64,000 bases of DNA from positions 6,763,501 through 6,827,500 of the forward strand of contig JARDYH010000002.1 of the NCBI GenBank assembly GCA_029215795.1, in the 5' to 3' direction. A model generated the notes under the pieces. That model saw only the letters and a program-made list of their open reading frames with translations, did no database searches and had not been told where the DNA came from. This document shows, one piece after another, positions 43,330 to 55,430 of this stretch. Position 1 is the first letter of the stretch, and each line of letters opens with the position of its first letter. This stretch comes from Anniella stebbinsi (lineage: Eukaryota; Chordata; Lepidosauria; Squamata; Anniellidae). The translations under genes and the position numbers were made by a program.

Positions 43330-43343
43330 ACACACACACACAC
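43265..43343. repeat. (CT)n-(CA)n microsatellite
   Basis: CT units with TTT interruptions pass into CA units; a GTGAGTGTGTGAGTG stretch follows. Confidence 0.93.
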
Positions 43344-43404
43344 TTTGTGAGTGTGTGAGTGGGGGGGGCAGCCCTTTGCTGGCCAGATTATTACGAATGT
43401 GGAC

Positions 43405-43520
43405 TAAAAAGCACCTATAACACTATGAAAGCAGTATTTGGGATGTGGATTGTGTTCCCAACAGTTATCAGTACACTTCAATACCACTATAAGGCAGTAG
43501 TGTAGATGTAGCCTCTGATG
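43405..43520. mobile_element. MITE family 2, partial
   Basis: CACTATGAAAGCAGTATTTG, CCAACAGTTATCAGTACACT and TAAGGCAGTAGTGTAGATG match the core of family 2. Both outer ends are lost or diverged. Confidence 0.6.
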
Positions 43521-43817
43521 AACATGAGGGTCAGACTGGTCTTCCAGGGGAAAGAAAATCAGTCCCATTTTCAGTCCCACCAATGCACATATAAACACCA
43601 GATGCTCCACCATTGCTATTGTCCTCTGAATCAGATGGTGAACCCTGGCAGTACCCCCATCTCTCCAGTTTTGCAGAAATCTGAGAATATAATATATATA
43701 TTCTACATTTGCAACAAATACTGCCCCTTTTGTTATCAGTCATGCTGCTATATGAGAGATGTGTGTCAGAGAAAAGTATTGGGCAGACCCTGTATTTGGT
43801 AAGGATATGGAACAGCA

Positions 43818-43944
43818 TTCCCCCATCCTGCTGCCCTCCAGATGTTTGAGATGACAAGTCCCAGCATTCCTGACCATGGGACATACTGACTTGCAATGAT
43901 GGGAGTTGTAGTCCAATACCTTTGGAGGGCACCAGGTTGGGGAA
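43818..43944. mobile_element. Short palindromic MITE, same family as 2943-3069
   Basis: Left end TTCCCCCATCCTGCTGCCCTCC and right end GGAGGGCACCAGGTTGGGGAA are inverted repeats, with GGGAGTTGTAGTCCAATACC inside. Confidence 0.7.
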
Positions 43945-44219
43945 GGGCTGCTCTAAACAAAAAAAGAGAAGTAGGTGGCCCTAAGTTGTTCGTGATCAGT
44001 TTTCCACAACCCCACAGTCACCTCTGCACATCATAGTCTCCATCCTGTCCTCATGGTTTATCTGCTTTGGGAGAATGAGAATTTCACTTGCACTTTCTGC
44101 CTCCTTAGGGAGGATGTGGCGTTAAGGCTTGTGAGCCTTAACTCCCAATTTCCCTGCTTTTTGGTGTTTGGTTGGAAACTGTAGAGCCTTAACATTGTTT
44201 TTGTAAACCGTAGGTTTTT

Positions 44220-44224
<5 letters not shown>

Positions 44225-44261
<37 letters not shown>
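44225..44261. repeat. (TA)n microsatellite
   Basis: About 18 TA units. Confidence 0.95.
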
Positions 44262-44263
<2 letters not shown>

Positions 44264-45765
44264 TAGCCTGACTTCCTCCAGTGGCTTCATATAGATGTTA
44301 AAATGCAGTATGTGAACCGGGTGTTCTACATGGCAGGGTTGTCTAACTTTGTGTGGTTATTCTGCTTCAAAAATATGTGTTATGGGAAAAGGCAACATGA
44401 CTCTGGCTGATGTATATGCAGACCTCTGCAGGGATCACACCCTTTGAATGTCATGTGTGGTGGAGGCGATGGGTGCACATTTTTTCCTCCCCCACATGAA
44501 GAGGTTTGCCAACCTCGGGTGAATCTTGCCTGAAGATCTCACTGGATGTGAACGGAAACTGAAAACATTCAAGCCTACTGTTCAGTGGGCCATTTAATTC
44601 CAGTAGGAGGTCAGGGGGACTTAAAGAAAGAACCACAAAAAGGAAGGATGTGTAGAAATGTCTGACATTATGCCCACTGGTGGCCCTGATCAGAGAAGGA
44701 GTATATTACAATAATTTGGTATTTTTCAGAAAGTGATTACCAGGCGACACCATTAAGGACTAACTGTGCACATTTATTTAATGGGCCAGTGCCTTTCGTA
44801 CAGGTCTCGTATAGTCACATTCAATCTCATCTACTCCACATTAAGAAGAGTTTTCTTCCTGAGTGTGTTTATTTACTGCCAGGTCTGTAAGCATAAAGCA
44901 CAGAATGAAGTAATAAATAATGCCTTAAAGAGCCTTTCAGACAACTCAGGTCCTGGAGGACAAACATTTTTTATTATTATTTTTATTTTTACTTCAGGGC
45001 ATATGAACTCTGCTCCACCAGGCCTCAGTGGTAATTCTCTTTCTTCCATATTTCCCCAAACTAAAGAAACTCTTTCTTTCCTTTTTTTTCCAATGGTGTA
45101 ATGTTTTAAAACAAACAAACCTGCCTTTCAGATATATCGTTCAAAGTTCAAACCTCAATAAGAACAAACATTTCTTTTGACAATGACAAATATCTGTCTT
45201 CAGATAGCTATGGGAACACATAATTTCAGGCAGCATAACCCAAGATAGTCACTTCCACAAATGCCCATGACAATCTCAATAATCAGCCAACAGAGGTATT
45301 TTGGTATTTCTTTACCCCTCCCCAAAGATAAATTGTGGGGGTCCTCCTCCCCAGTTTTGGGCCTTCCTTTCTCTCATGTTTTGCCAACGTTTGGAAATCA
45401 TCTGGAGGCCTAACATGATAGCCTTAGATATAATGTCTTTGGGCATGGCTAAGGTTTCCAAACCAGAAATATAAAATGCAAAATTCAGAAAGAATGCAGG
45501 ATTGGCTCATGGGTGGTGGCATAACCCAATGGGTCTGCAGGTCCAAGAAAGCAACCCAAAGCGAAAGCTATCTATTCGCTTAAGATGACCACCTTACAAA
45601 AAGGGCTAAAGAGAACACAAGGCTTGCCTCTTGATAATCTGGCAACAGTCCTAAAGCTGGGGTGTAGACCTCTTCCAGCCTGAAGGCCAAATTCTGTTTT
45701 GGAGAAGCTTTTCAGGGCAACAGGGGCTCAGCCAAAATGCCAAAAAATACTTACTCATTGTGGGC
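44262..45765. other. Unassigned DNA
   Basis: No gene recognised. Short T-rich tracts at 44965-44995 and 45070-45095. Open frames show no family resemblance. Confidence 0.4.
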
Positions 45766-45902
45766 TTAGGCCCTTTCTACACCATAGGGGTGTAGAGAGA
45801 GGGAGGGAGGGCGATCCCGGAAGTACCAAATACACACCATCGGCACACAGGGACCAGCTGGGGGCCATCCCAGGCAAAAACTCTGGTGTGGAAAGGGTCT
45901 TA
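45766..45902. mobile_element. Small MITE with CCCTTTCTACACCA ends
   Basis: Left TAGGCCCTTTCTACACCATA faces right CTCTGGTGTGGAAAGGGTCT, giving imperfect inverted ends of ~20 bp over 137 bp. Confidence 0.55.
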
Positions 45903-46084
45903 AAGTCCTTACTGTCAGTAGCTAAATCATAGGAGACACGTTTAAACTTCTTAGAATAGGAAAACATATACAAAAGAGGAAATCACTAAATGATTGATGG
46001 GAGAAAGGCAGGAACAGAGGACAAAGCTATCTGGAGAATCCAGATGGCCAGATTGGGACCACAGGAGAGCCAGATTAGGACTGT

Positions 46085-46179
46085 CAGGTATGCTTTAAGG
46101 TGAATTCCTGCATTGAGCAGGGGGTTGGACTTGATGGCTTTATAGGCCCCTTCCAACTCAACTATTCAATGATTCTATG
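46085..46179 (+). mobile_element. CR1 LINE 3' terminus
   Basis: GTCAGGTATGCTTTAAGGTG, CAGGGGGTTGGACTTGATGG and CTATTCAATGATTCTATG. Confidence 0.88.
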
Positions 46180-46742
46180 CCTTATCCACACCAGCTGTTC
46201 ATTCCAGAATAGTACTGAGGCTGTCCCTACTGGGTCACATGACACACAGCTGATCCTGCAGTGATCTAGGGACGACCCCACAGTTTTCCCGGGATATCGA
46301 TGACAGATTTTTGCCCTGTTTCTTCCCCCACTCTCGCAAAAATCCCAAGGTGTGCGGCTGGTGTGCCCTCCCCTCGTGAAGCTGTTGCTGTTCCTCATGA
46401 GTAGTGGGGCTCAGCGAACAGGCAACCAGCTGTGTGGAGCGAGCCCATGGGTATAAGGGGAAAGGGCGAGAGCATTGTTGACACATTCTGGATGGGTCTC
46501 AGGGTCTTTCAGCACCGTGTGTGCGTGTGTTTAAAAAACTCATCTTCATGCAAGATCACAACTCTGTTCTAGCGCAAGAGTCCAGAGTTGTAAAAATAAA
46601 AATAAAAATGCATCGCCTCAGAATGGCTCTCCTTAAATTGTGGGCAGACTCACTGGTGTGTGCCCTGTGAGGGATGATCGCTGAAGCAGAAAACTTTGCG
46701 ATCATTCCTCTCAAAAGGGCTGTAGGTGTAGAGGAGCCCTAT
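46180..46742. mobile_element. GC-richer MITE-like insertion (family 3-like)
   Basis: Starts CCTTATCCACACCAGCTG and ends GGTGTAGAGGAGCCCT. It is flanked on both sides by GATTCTATG, which on the left is the CR1 terminus, so the insertion probably duplicated that target. The interior contains TTCCCGGGATATCGATGACAG and CGATCATTC palindromic motifs but no coding capacity. Confidence 0.5.
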
Positions 46743-48298
46743 GATTCTATGACTCTGGGTCCGAGGTTCTGTACCTCTGTCTGAAAGCAAAAGAACAAAC
46801 TAATAAACCTGTCTGGGGCAATCTAAGGCACTGATAGAAATTCTACAACACAAGTCCTCTGGCCAGAAACAGCTTCCAGTGGTGATAGGTATGTTATTAC
46901 TTTCCAAACCAAGTGATACCTGTGTTGGAATGCCACCTGTTTGTTTATAACTTATATGGAGCTGGACTGAAATCGACCACAAATTGGTGAATTCTGGTCC
47001 CATCTCAAAAAAACAACTGGACATTTCTTGCATAGTGAAAGGGATCAGTTTTGACAACCCATCTCCAGGGTACACTATGCCCTCTGTCTCCCATGCACAG
47101 GAGACTCAGATGCAGAGAGGGATGAGTGTTTTCTCTTTCCTGGCGATGGACAAAGCATGATGCAGCTACAGAAAGTCAAACAAGTACTGACACCATAGCA
47201 GCTCCTGCCCATCACAAGGTTTGGGGTGCCAAGCGAGCTCTGAATCTTAACTTCAAAATTATCATATCTGTCTTTGAAGAGGGAAAGATTATTTGAATTT
47301 ATAGACTTCCCTTGTCGCAAGCAGACTGTTGTGAAATGTCATTTGTTTTCTTTGGCTGACAAAAGCCCCCCAAATAATGACAATAATATAATAAAATACC
47401 AAACACTTGTTGGGTTTTTGCTTTCAGAATAAACAGGCACTGACAAATCCTTACCACGTTACCATCCTTGATTGCTCTGATGGAACTCATTTCCATCTTC
47501 TGTTTCTCTAATTACATGAAAATTGCATACTTCTTATGCATGACACATTTCCCATGGCTTTGGAAAACAGTTGCAAAGAGGAGAAAAATTCCTCATTCCT
47601 TTTACCCATTGGTAGCGGCTGTATATCACCCGCCTAGCAATCAATCCATGTTTATGGGCTGCTTTTTGACACTATTGTAGCAAATGAACAGGCAAACTGT
47701 ACGAAAAAAGTATGTATTTTAGAGAATCCCCCTCCCTTTATGAGTGGAAATTTTGGAGTTTTTCCCCCATTCAATCTGTTATTTCTCTTTCCACCTCCCG
47801 TCATTTCAATTTTAGATGAGTGATGAAAAAAGAGGAATAAGTGGAAAAGACTAACTTCTGTGATTCCGCCACTCCGTGTTTTGCTTTGAAATTACTTTAA
47901 TAGTCAGATGCAAAGTGAAAATTGCAGGCTTCCTGCGGCAGGTTACAAAACCGCACAAAGGAAATAAATAAATTGCAACCAGGGGGATAATTCATGTGCT
48001 GTACACAAGTTTGGGAACATTTTTATTTTACTTTCACAGCTCAAAATAAGAGCCCAAAGAGAGGAATAATAGGTAGCATGGCCAGTCCCTTTCACCATAT
48101 TTATTGGAAAGTAAGTCACATAGATTTTAATGAACCTTGCTTTCAGATAATAGTGCTTATGACTGGAGCCTCAAACTCCAAAGGGGAAAAAAAGTCCATT
48201 AACGATCAAGATCTGAGCCCCTTTCAGGAGCTAACTGGATATGCTCAATTTGAATTGTAAGCATACTGTTGAAGGGACTTTGACCGCACTTTGTGTCT
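46743..48298. other. Unassigned DNA, partly candidate conserved non-coding
   Basis: About 1.5 kb without recognised repeats. 47330-48000 is AT-rich, repeat-free and lacks any supported exon; conservation is untested. Confidence 0.3.
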
Positions 48299-48528
48299 AA
48301 GGCCAGATCTACACCAAGCAGGATATAACGGTATGAAAGTGGCATGAAAGCGGTATACAACAGGCAGGAGCCACACCAAGCACGATATAGCGGTATATGG
48401 TATGTGTCTTATGGGCCCCAACAGTTGTCAGTGCACTTCAATACTGCTATAAAGCAGTAGTGAGGCTCCTGCTTTTTATATACCACTTCCATACCGCTAT
48501 ATCCTGCTTGGTGTAGATTTGAACTAAG
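48299..48528. mobile_element. MITE family 2 copy
   Basis: Left GGCCAGATCTACACCAAGCA, core GGGCCCCAACAGTTGTCAGT, right ATCCTGCTTGGTGTAGATTT. An internal second end-like block CCACACCAAGCACGATATAG near 48370 gives an extra partial repeat. Confidence 0.78.
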
Positions 48529-49271
48529 TCTGTGTTTCGCCCGGAAGGTGTGAATTGGGTAAAACCCTGATCAAAAATCAACTGAAATTAATTTCTCATA
48601 CAACCCTAGTCTGACTTGCCATGGCCCTGCCTAGTGTTACATCTCGGTGACCTATCACTCTAACTACAGAGGAAAGGGGAGGGGCAGAAGTAGGGTAACG
48701 TATTTCCTTCATTTCTCAGGCATTGGCTGTATTTGCTCAAGGAGTAAATGCCTTGTGATGAAATCTATAAGACAGCACACTCATCTACTACTTTAAAACA
48801 CTTCTTCACCCTCCCCACATCTCTTACTCTCTGTTTGTGCTTCTCTGCTGTTGGTTTTGTATTAGCAGTCTGTGCATATGCTAGACCAAAAGGCAGAGCA
48901 GATCTTACAAGATGGTCTCCAGGGAGCCCTGTGCATTTTGAGAGCATCCATAGCCCTAGAGGGAGAATAAAAAACACACATTAACCTTTCCTTTAAGGAA
49001 AGGCTCCATATTTACAGAGAGGCTCTTACAGACTCCCCTGAGATATTCATCTACTGTCTAGATAGATACAAAGATTTCAATAGAATGTAGACGTGGTTCC
49101 ATCTTGCACATCCCCGTTCATCACTTATTGGCTGTTAACAACAAGTGATGATTTGCATATGCAAACGGACCTCTGCGCAGTGGCTAGAATGTTGGACTAG
49201 GATTAGGGAGGCCACGGGGTTAAATTTGGATGGATGAATCTGTCAGTTTCACTTTTCCAGCATTCTTAAAA
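48529..49271. other. Unassigned DNA with SINE-like remnant
   Basis: 49165-49290 (CAGTGGCTAGAATGTTGGAC, GGGGTTAAATTTGG, AATAAATAAATAAAG) resembles a decayed Sauria-type SINE. The rest is unassigned. Confidence 0.35.
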
Positions 49272-49676
49272 TAAATAAATAAAGCAGGAATGGACTATAT
49301 GGACAGACACAATACAGCTGCAAAAATTATTCACCAACAACTAGCCATCAAATTCAACCTTATCAAACAACCTACACCATTCTATACATATACATATTCC
49401 AATCTTGGAAAATGCAGATCATAAAATATACAGGAACAGAACAATTCATACGGACAAGACAATACTTTGCAACCGACCAGACATAACGTTCATAGACAAA
49501 AAAGAAAAAAAAAAACACATACCTGGTCGAAATAGCAATACCGAATGACAAAAATGTTGTTGAAAAGGAAGAGGAAAAGAGAGAAAAGTATACACCACTG
49601 GCCATGGAAGTCAAAGAACTATGGCAACAGGAAATGGTCACAATTATTCCATTAGTCACATCACTCACCAGCATCA

Positions 49677-49715
<39 letters not shown>

Positions 49716-49860
49716 CTCAAGATACTGGCATACCAGAATACATCCAGAAAGCAGTCATACGTAAAACATGCTCCATTGTCAAGAAATTTCTGAATCAATA
49801 AAAGACAGCATGACTTGGCAAAGCCCATCATGTCCATCTAGAAAAACTGCCATGAGCGAG
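49272..49860 (+). mobile_element. R4/Dong-like LINE 3' end, C-terminal remnant
   Basis: The plus strand, across shifting frames, encodes AKIIHQQLAIKFNLIKQP, TPFYTYTYSN, then a DITFIDKK-type block, LAMEVKELWQQEMVTIIPLV and CSIVKKFLNQ. The order matches the C-terminus of R4/Dong-group LINEs. A (TA)n tract at 49680-49711 interrupts it and a GATAATGATAAT tract follows. The opposite-oriented partner is at 10838-11266. Confidence 0.58.
49680..49711. repeat. (TA)n microsatellite inside the R4-like remnant
   Basis: About 16 AT units; breaks the LINE reading frame. Confidence 0.95.
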
Positions 49861-50329
49861 AAAGAGATAATGATAATGATAATAACAATCATAATAATCA
49901 TAATAATATCAAATTCTTTGCATCCCGAATATGAAGAATTTTCTGATTTTTTTGTAAATTAATAAGAAAAGTGAAATAAAATTATTTTCCCCGTCTGTAC
50001 TGGTACAATAGGTACAGCAGTTCCCAGCATGGAGACTCCCGTGACATACCTCCCTGCTATGAAGCTGTTAAAAATGAGGAGCCTGTTAGAAAAAGAAGAG
50101 TAGCAATGCTAATTTACCCTAAGATGGGCAAATTAACAGGATTTCAAAACTAGTTTTTTTTAGAGCCAAGGCCAAGAGGAACTATAAATATTGGTTCCTC
50201 TTGCAAACATTTAAAAAAAATGAAAAAAAAAAAACCTCAAATTCTTTCCATCCTGAAGGTGAAGATATTTGTGGATTTTGTTTAAATTCCTATAAAAAAT
50301 GAATGGAAATTAAATCCTCACTTTCGCCT

Positions 50330-51075
50330 GGTCTGAAAGCCCTATTCAGTCATGAAATTCATTGAATGACCTTGCGCTAAATCACCTCCTCTCAGCCTAA
50401 CCTAGGTTGAAGTGTTGTGAGGATCAAATAAGGCCAGAAAGACGGCCATGTCTACACCAGCCATTTATCCCAGGGTTGTCTCGAGGTCATCCCTGTGCAT
50501 CCAAATGACACCCAGGGGATCCTGGGGTCAACCAGGGATGACCTCTCAGTTATCCTGGGATAACTGGGACTACTTTTATCTCATCTTTTCCTGCAGTCCT
50601 GGGAAAACCCTGAGGACCGTGGGCAGTGTGGTGCGCACACACAGGTCCTCCCTCCTCCCCTTGAGTAGAGCGGCACAACAAATGGTCTGCAGGGGGGAAG
50701 AAAGACTCCGTGTCCATCAGGGGCAAGGGGGTGAGCTTTTTTGCCATCCCTGGGATGGCTGCCAGCATTTTACGATGCCGACTTTTGATTTTTTTTTCTT
50801 TTTAAAACTTACTTTGGCGCTGGATCATGCCCTCACGCAAAAGACTCATTCCAAAAACACGCACACCACACACACTGTGCCGGATTTCCCTCTTTCCTTC
50901 CCGGATGCCGCAATGGCATTTGGACGCTGGGGGAGGATCCCGGAATCCAGAAAGCCCAAGATCATCCTCCCCATCCCCGAAAGCCCGTACATGTAGATGA
51001 GCCCTAAGTATGCCACCTTGAGTTCTTTGGAGGTTAGACAGGATATAAATGCTGCAAATAAATAAAATTAATTAA
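50330..51075 (+). mobile_element. SINE interrupted by a MITE family 3-like insertion
   Basis: SINE body TCAGCCTAACCTAGGTTGAAG and TTGTGAGGATCAAATAAGGC (50395-50435) resumes at 51007 with TATGCCACCTTGAGTTCTTT and GGATATAAATGCTGCAAATAAATA. The inserted part (about 50445-51006) begins GGCCATGTCTACACCAGCCA and ends GTACATGTAGATGAGCCCTA. Confidence 0.6.
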
Positions 51076-51269
51076 TTAATGAACCTTCACAGAGCCATTA
51101 TCACAACGACATACTAGGCCTGAACAGATAATCATCTGGTGTATACATGAATCCATTCGAGGAATATATCAGTGCACAAGCCACAATGATGTGATTGTAT
51201 TGTTTTTTAATGCATGTGTATGTAGGAATGGGGGAAGAAATTTAATTGGTTCTCCTTTTAATGCCTAAT

Positions 51270-51680
51270 GTGAAGGTACCTAATTTGTCCTTTTGAATCA
51301 ATTGCAAATGAAATTCGCTTATACTTCAAAATCCTCACGTCTATGAATTTTGTAACAGATTTCTCCAATTGGAAATAAATAAATGCAAAAAGGTGTATAT
51401 TAGTGAAAATTGCAACACAATATTATAATAGCATTAGTAAAAATAGCATTCAGTGCTGTGTTATATTAGTAAAATTGCTTCCAAATGATGTGTATACCAA
51501 CCGTGCATCAGTTAGGAGAAATGTGTATGAAAATGTGTATGAATTTTCCTGTAATTAAATAAAATAACAATCTTAACATTTGAGATGAACCAACCTTAAG
51601 ATTGGAAAATTCAGGATGAAACAAGTTTAAGAATGGAAAAATGAGTAAGCGAAAGGAATCAGAATTGATGTGTAATCCAC
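51270..51680. mobile_element. Family T repeat
   Basis: AAATTGCAACACAATATTATAATAG, AGGAGAAATGTGTATGAAAATG, then TGAGATGAACCAACCTTAAG and GATTGGAAAATTCAGGATG, paralleling 35830-36070. Confidence 0.45.
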
Positions 51681-51704
51681 TGTAATTATCTCTGCAAAAA
51701 GCAG

Positions 51705-52000
51705 GTTATTTCATTTTATTTATTGTATTTCTATACCACCCTGTAGCCCGTGATTTTTGGGCAGTTCACCAAGATTAAAAGCCATTCAAAGTACATTCTA
51801 CAAAGTGCAAAACCACTTACATAAAAATGCAGGACAGTTGAAAACAAAATAATCTTAACAATGGTGCCAGGCAGACCGCATCAGAAGATCATTCCACAAT
51901 TGGGGGGCTACCATGGAGAAGACCCTCTCCCTTGTTGCCATCCTCTGAGCCTCCCTTGGAGGAGGCACCTGAAAAAGGGCCTTGGATGCTTTGCATAGTG
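51705..52000 (-). mobile_element. L2/CR1-like LINE 3' end
   Basis: On the minus strand CTCCAAGGGAGGCTCAGAGG, AACAAGGGAGAGGGTCTTCTC, CCCAATTGTGGAATGATCTT, a 3' UTR and GGTGGTATAGAAATACAATAAATA. Confidence 0.68.
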
Positions 52001-52500
52001 TATGGGGTGGTTCAACAACTCTGTTCCATGATGTCCACATATTCGAGTTCCCATTTACGCAGGATCTAATGTGTGTGTACATCTAACTTTCTTAGGCTCC
52101 CTATGCATGATCTGTACTCTGTTTTTGCAGGGCAACAATTGTTCATATGTACCATACATGCATAGACCCTTGTACAAATGGGAAGCTTGAATTCATTCAT
52201 GTGTGACCCACGAGTGCTTGGTTGACACCAGGTGCAAGCGGATCATTGAATTTAGTTGAGCTTTGCAGCACATCTGCTATTTCAGCAGGATGGATTGAAT
52301 CCATTCTTCTCCCTGCCCAAATTTAGCAGATAATTATGTTCCTCCCTCTTCCTGGATTGACTCCCTGCATTGCCAAGTGCACAATCTCTGCCTTGGCCTT
52401 TAGGTCTTCTGTTTCTCCTTGAGGGCTAGAATGAAATTGAACAGCCCATCATCCACAAGCTTCCCCCATGCGAAGGAGCAGATCCCCATCCATCTTCGTT
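52001..52500. other. Unassigned DNA
   Basis: No structure recognised. Confidence 0.35.
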
Positions 52501-52900
52501 TCAAGCAGTCTGAACTTTATTAAAACACATTCGCTTTCTGAATTGTTCTCAGTAAAACAAAATTACTGACATTTATCACTAATTAGCTAATAATATAATT
52601 ATCCACATCTAGCATAGAGCAAAAGGCAGGGAGGGGAAAAAATGATCATCAGCCAGAAAATATCTCAGATAGAATTGCCGAATTTAGGAAACTGCTAATT
52701 TTTTTAAAAAAACTTTAGTAATTATTTCTCTCAAAAAATGGGTGGGGGATGGGGGGAGATGCTAACAACAATAGGGGAAAAACCCAAATAAAAATGAAAT
52801 AATGCCTCTTTTTTCCTATACAATATACATAATTACATAAATATTAACTAATTTAATACAGGAGTGGCAGATTTATTTATGTCTTATAGCAAGCAAACTC
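52501..52900. other. AT-rich unassigned segment, candidate conserved non-coding DNA
   Basis: Repeat-free and AT-rich, with CACTAATTAGCTAATAATAT and other TAATTA motifs around 52580-52605. Conservation untested. Confidence 0.25.
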
Positions 52901-53308
52901 ATAAAGCTGGAGGACTGTATCCAGAATCCATTAATTCATCAGTGTATGCTTGGTTCAGCTCTGATTTACAGGCAACAGGAGATAACCATCTCCTTTTCTT
53001 GAAGGGGACATGCATAATTTTAGATTTATTGTCATGCATCAGAGCCAATCTGAAGTTGGGAAAGGAGGGGCACTTAAACCCTGGCTGTCAATTTGGCTCT
53101 GCGTCTTCATAGTAAAGCTCTGGAGGATGTAAGTGAGTGAGCAGTAACTTTGCTACAGTTTGGTGAGACCTTTACAGCTAGGCGCTAGGAAATAACTTTC
53201 CTCCTCCTCCTTCTTCTAGTGAAATTGTCACCACAAGCTGAGAAAGACCTCATATAAACCCTTAATTATTTCTCTATGTCAATATATCAGAACCATTTTA
53301 TATAAGGT

Positions 53309-53500
53309 AAAGCTGCAGGAGCCCTGCCCTCTTTTGTATCTGGTCACGCTAGCATAGCTCCTGCAGCTTTAACTGTTGCGACGAAGAGGGGATTTCACCA
53401 GGTGCTGCATGCATTCAAATGACACCTGCTGGAACTCCCTATTCTATACAACTGTTAAAGATGCAGAAACCCTATTCTCCTTTTCATATGATCACCCAAG
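53309..53500. mobile_element. MITE family 1, right half
   Basis: GTAAAGCTGCAGGAGCCCTG, TGTATCTGGTCACGCTAGCA and right end TTTTCATATGATCACCCAA. Left half lost. Confidence 0.75.
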
Positions 53501-53537
53501 GAATGTGTTTCACCTGAAATTTAATATGTGGTCACCC

Positions 53538-53724
53538 AGGCCCAATCTACACCAAGCAGGATACAGCATTATGAAAGCAGTATGAAAGCAGTATTTAAAA
53601 GGCAGGAGCCACACTATTGTTTATAGTGGTATTGAAGTGCACTGACAACTGTTGGGCCCCACTGACACATACCATATACTGCTTTCATACTGCTATATCC
53701 TGCTTGGTGTAGATCTGGCCCCGG
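53538..53724. mobile_element. MITE family 2 copy
   Basis: Left GGCCCAATCTACACCAAGCA, right TGCTTGGTGTAGATCTGGCC; core inverted relative to the 48299 copy (GTGCACTGACAACTGTTGGG). Confidence 0.8.
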
Positions 53725-53739
53725 TTTACAGCTCCCAAC

Positions 53740-53946
53740 ACTATCTGTAGACCAGAACTCACTTATACACTAAAATATGCACTTTCACAGAATGTTGTGA
53801 TGCAATTTGCAACTTAAAAAATATGCACAAAAAAATGAATATTAAAGATAAGTGGGCAACCAAACACACATATTAAGGGAATATATTAACACGAACATTG
53901 TTAGGAAAATGAGAACCCCAAATTGAAAAAAAATGACCTATCCCTA
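53740..53946. mobile_element. Family T repeat
   Basis: ATGCACAAAAAAATGAATAT, ACATATTAAGGGAATATATT and end GACCTATCCCTA. Confidence 0.4.
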
Positions 53947-54475
53947 CGTAGAGGAGAGGATAGCTTCTGGTGCAGTGTGTCGGTTAGGAATCCTCTTTTT
54001 TTAGAAGGGGACAGAAGAAACATGATTGTGCAGAACACCAGCTGATTTCTCCAAGAACAGTATCTTTTCAGGTTGCTAATTCCACTCTTCCTCCATGTCT
54101 CTATGTCTCTAGTTCCCTAGCCATGGACGGAATTCTCATCCTTACTGGGAAATGCATAAATAACATGCTTCCCCTCTCCAGGACGACTCAGAGGAATCTG
54201 TGATCATCTGAACCATTAAGGACATGAAATTTCATTACATAGAAGCAGACATTACAATGTCAATCATCAAGACACAGCAGGTAGAAACAATCAACAAGGC
54301 CCATTCCCCACCGTAAAATTATACGTGTATTAATGTCACCCGAGATTTCATTATGCAGAAAATGATATTGCACAGGTCTCGGGTACAAACGTGATTCAAC
54401 GTGGCGGCGGAGGAGAGGAAAAATATGGGACGGAAGAAGGCAATGCCTGCGATTATTGCAGTAATCAGTTGCTTC
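53947..54475. other. Unassigned DNA
   Basis: No gene recognised; long minus-strand open frames here run into the adjacent microsatellite and are artefacts. Confidence 0.35.

Positions 54476-54532
<57 letters not shown>
54476..54532. repeat. (TA)n-(GA)n compound microsatellite
   Basis: TA units (54477-54492) pass into about 20 GA units (to 54532). Confidence 0.96.
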
Positions 54533-54535
<3 letters not shown>

Positions 54536-54923
54536 TTGGGCAAGATGCATTGGGATATATAGATATATATAGGCTCCTGCTGCATCTTGCCCGAAGCAAA
54601 ACTGAATGCACATTTTGAGGTTTTTGTTCAGATGAGAAATCATTGGGAATTTGAAAAGAAGTGAAGAGAAGTTCTGTAAAATTGGTGAAATTCCCTCATT
54701 TTGTTGCACATCTCTAGAAATAAATCAAAACTGTAAAGACGCTTGGAAGTTCACTGTGTTTAATGACTCATATTCTTGGTCTCTCTCTACAAGGATGGAT
54801 GGATTCTTTTAAAATGTCTTTCGTATGCTTAATATGTATTAATGAATGCCGATGTTCTCATTAATCCAGCTAGTGAGAAGGTACGGATCTCCAAGAATCC
54901 AAGCTGGCTTCGGAAGGCACAAT

Positions 54924-54925
<2 letters not shown>

Positions 54926-54962
<37 letters not shown>
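54926..54962. repeat. (ATC)n microsatellite
   Basis: About 12 ATC triplets; produces poly-His, poly-Ile, poly-Asp and poly-Met frames. Confidence 0.96.
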
Positions 54963-55220
54963 GGTTGGGGAGATACACTGGGAATAAAGGGAAGTGCATT
55001 GGTCAAGTGTGCCAAAATGGTTAAGACCCTTGGTGACAATCACGAAGTCACTTCTGCCCCACCTGCACTCCTGGAGGATCTTGTTGGCCCAATCCATCCC
55101 TTCAGTGGTCTCCTCAAGCTCTCACTCCATGGCTTGCAGCAACTTTATCTCCTTGTGTGTCACCTCCTCCTGCTCTCTGCCACCCTGAGTTTCTCCACAT
55201 TTAACAAAAATCCCACAGCC
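54963..55220 (-). pseudogene. Possible decayed coding remnant, not identified
   Basis: On the minus strand one frame reads GREQEEVTHKEIKLLQAME, a TGA, ELEETTEGMDWANKILQECRWG and then SDFVIVTKGLNHFGTLDQCT before entering the ATC microsatellite. The heptad-like leucines and acidic helix look protein-like, and only one stop interrupts about 70 residues. I do not recognise the family; chance cannot be excluded. Confidence 0.2.
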
Positions 55221-55430
55221 TTACTGGGGCTTTGTCTTCTAGAGTCCTCATGGGTTTAACGATCAGCATAATACACACTCCCTCCTCCCCCTGTTTTTGC
55301 CAGTTCCCTCTATATGTTTCAATTACACCGCCAGCAGATGGTGCTGTTTTATAGCGTGTTTTCCATTTATTACAACATTTTAGTTTTGTTTTGTTTTTTT
55401 AAGTGGCAGACTCCGGTTTGAAAATGGCAG

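Noticed and set aside
54260..54709. 149-aa minus-strand frame
   Set aside because: Its middle is Ser-Leu repeats from (GA)n and Tyr-Ile from (TA)n; no domain on either side.
54842..55024. Poly-His, poly-Asp and poly-Met frames
   Set aside because: Translation of the (ATC)n tract in different frames, not a metal-binding protein.
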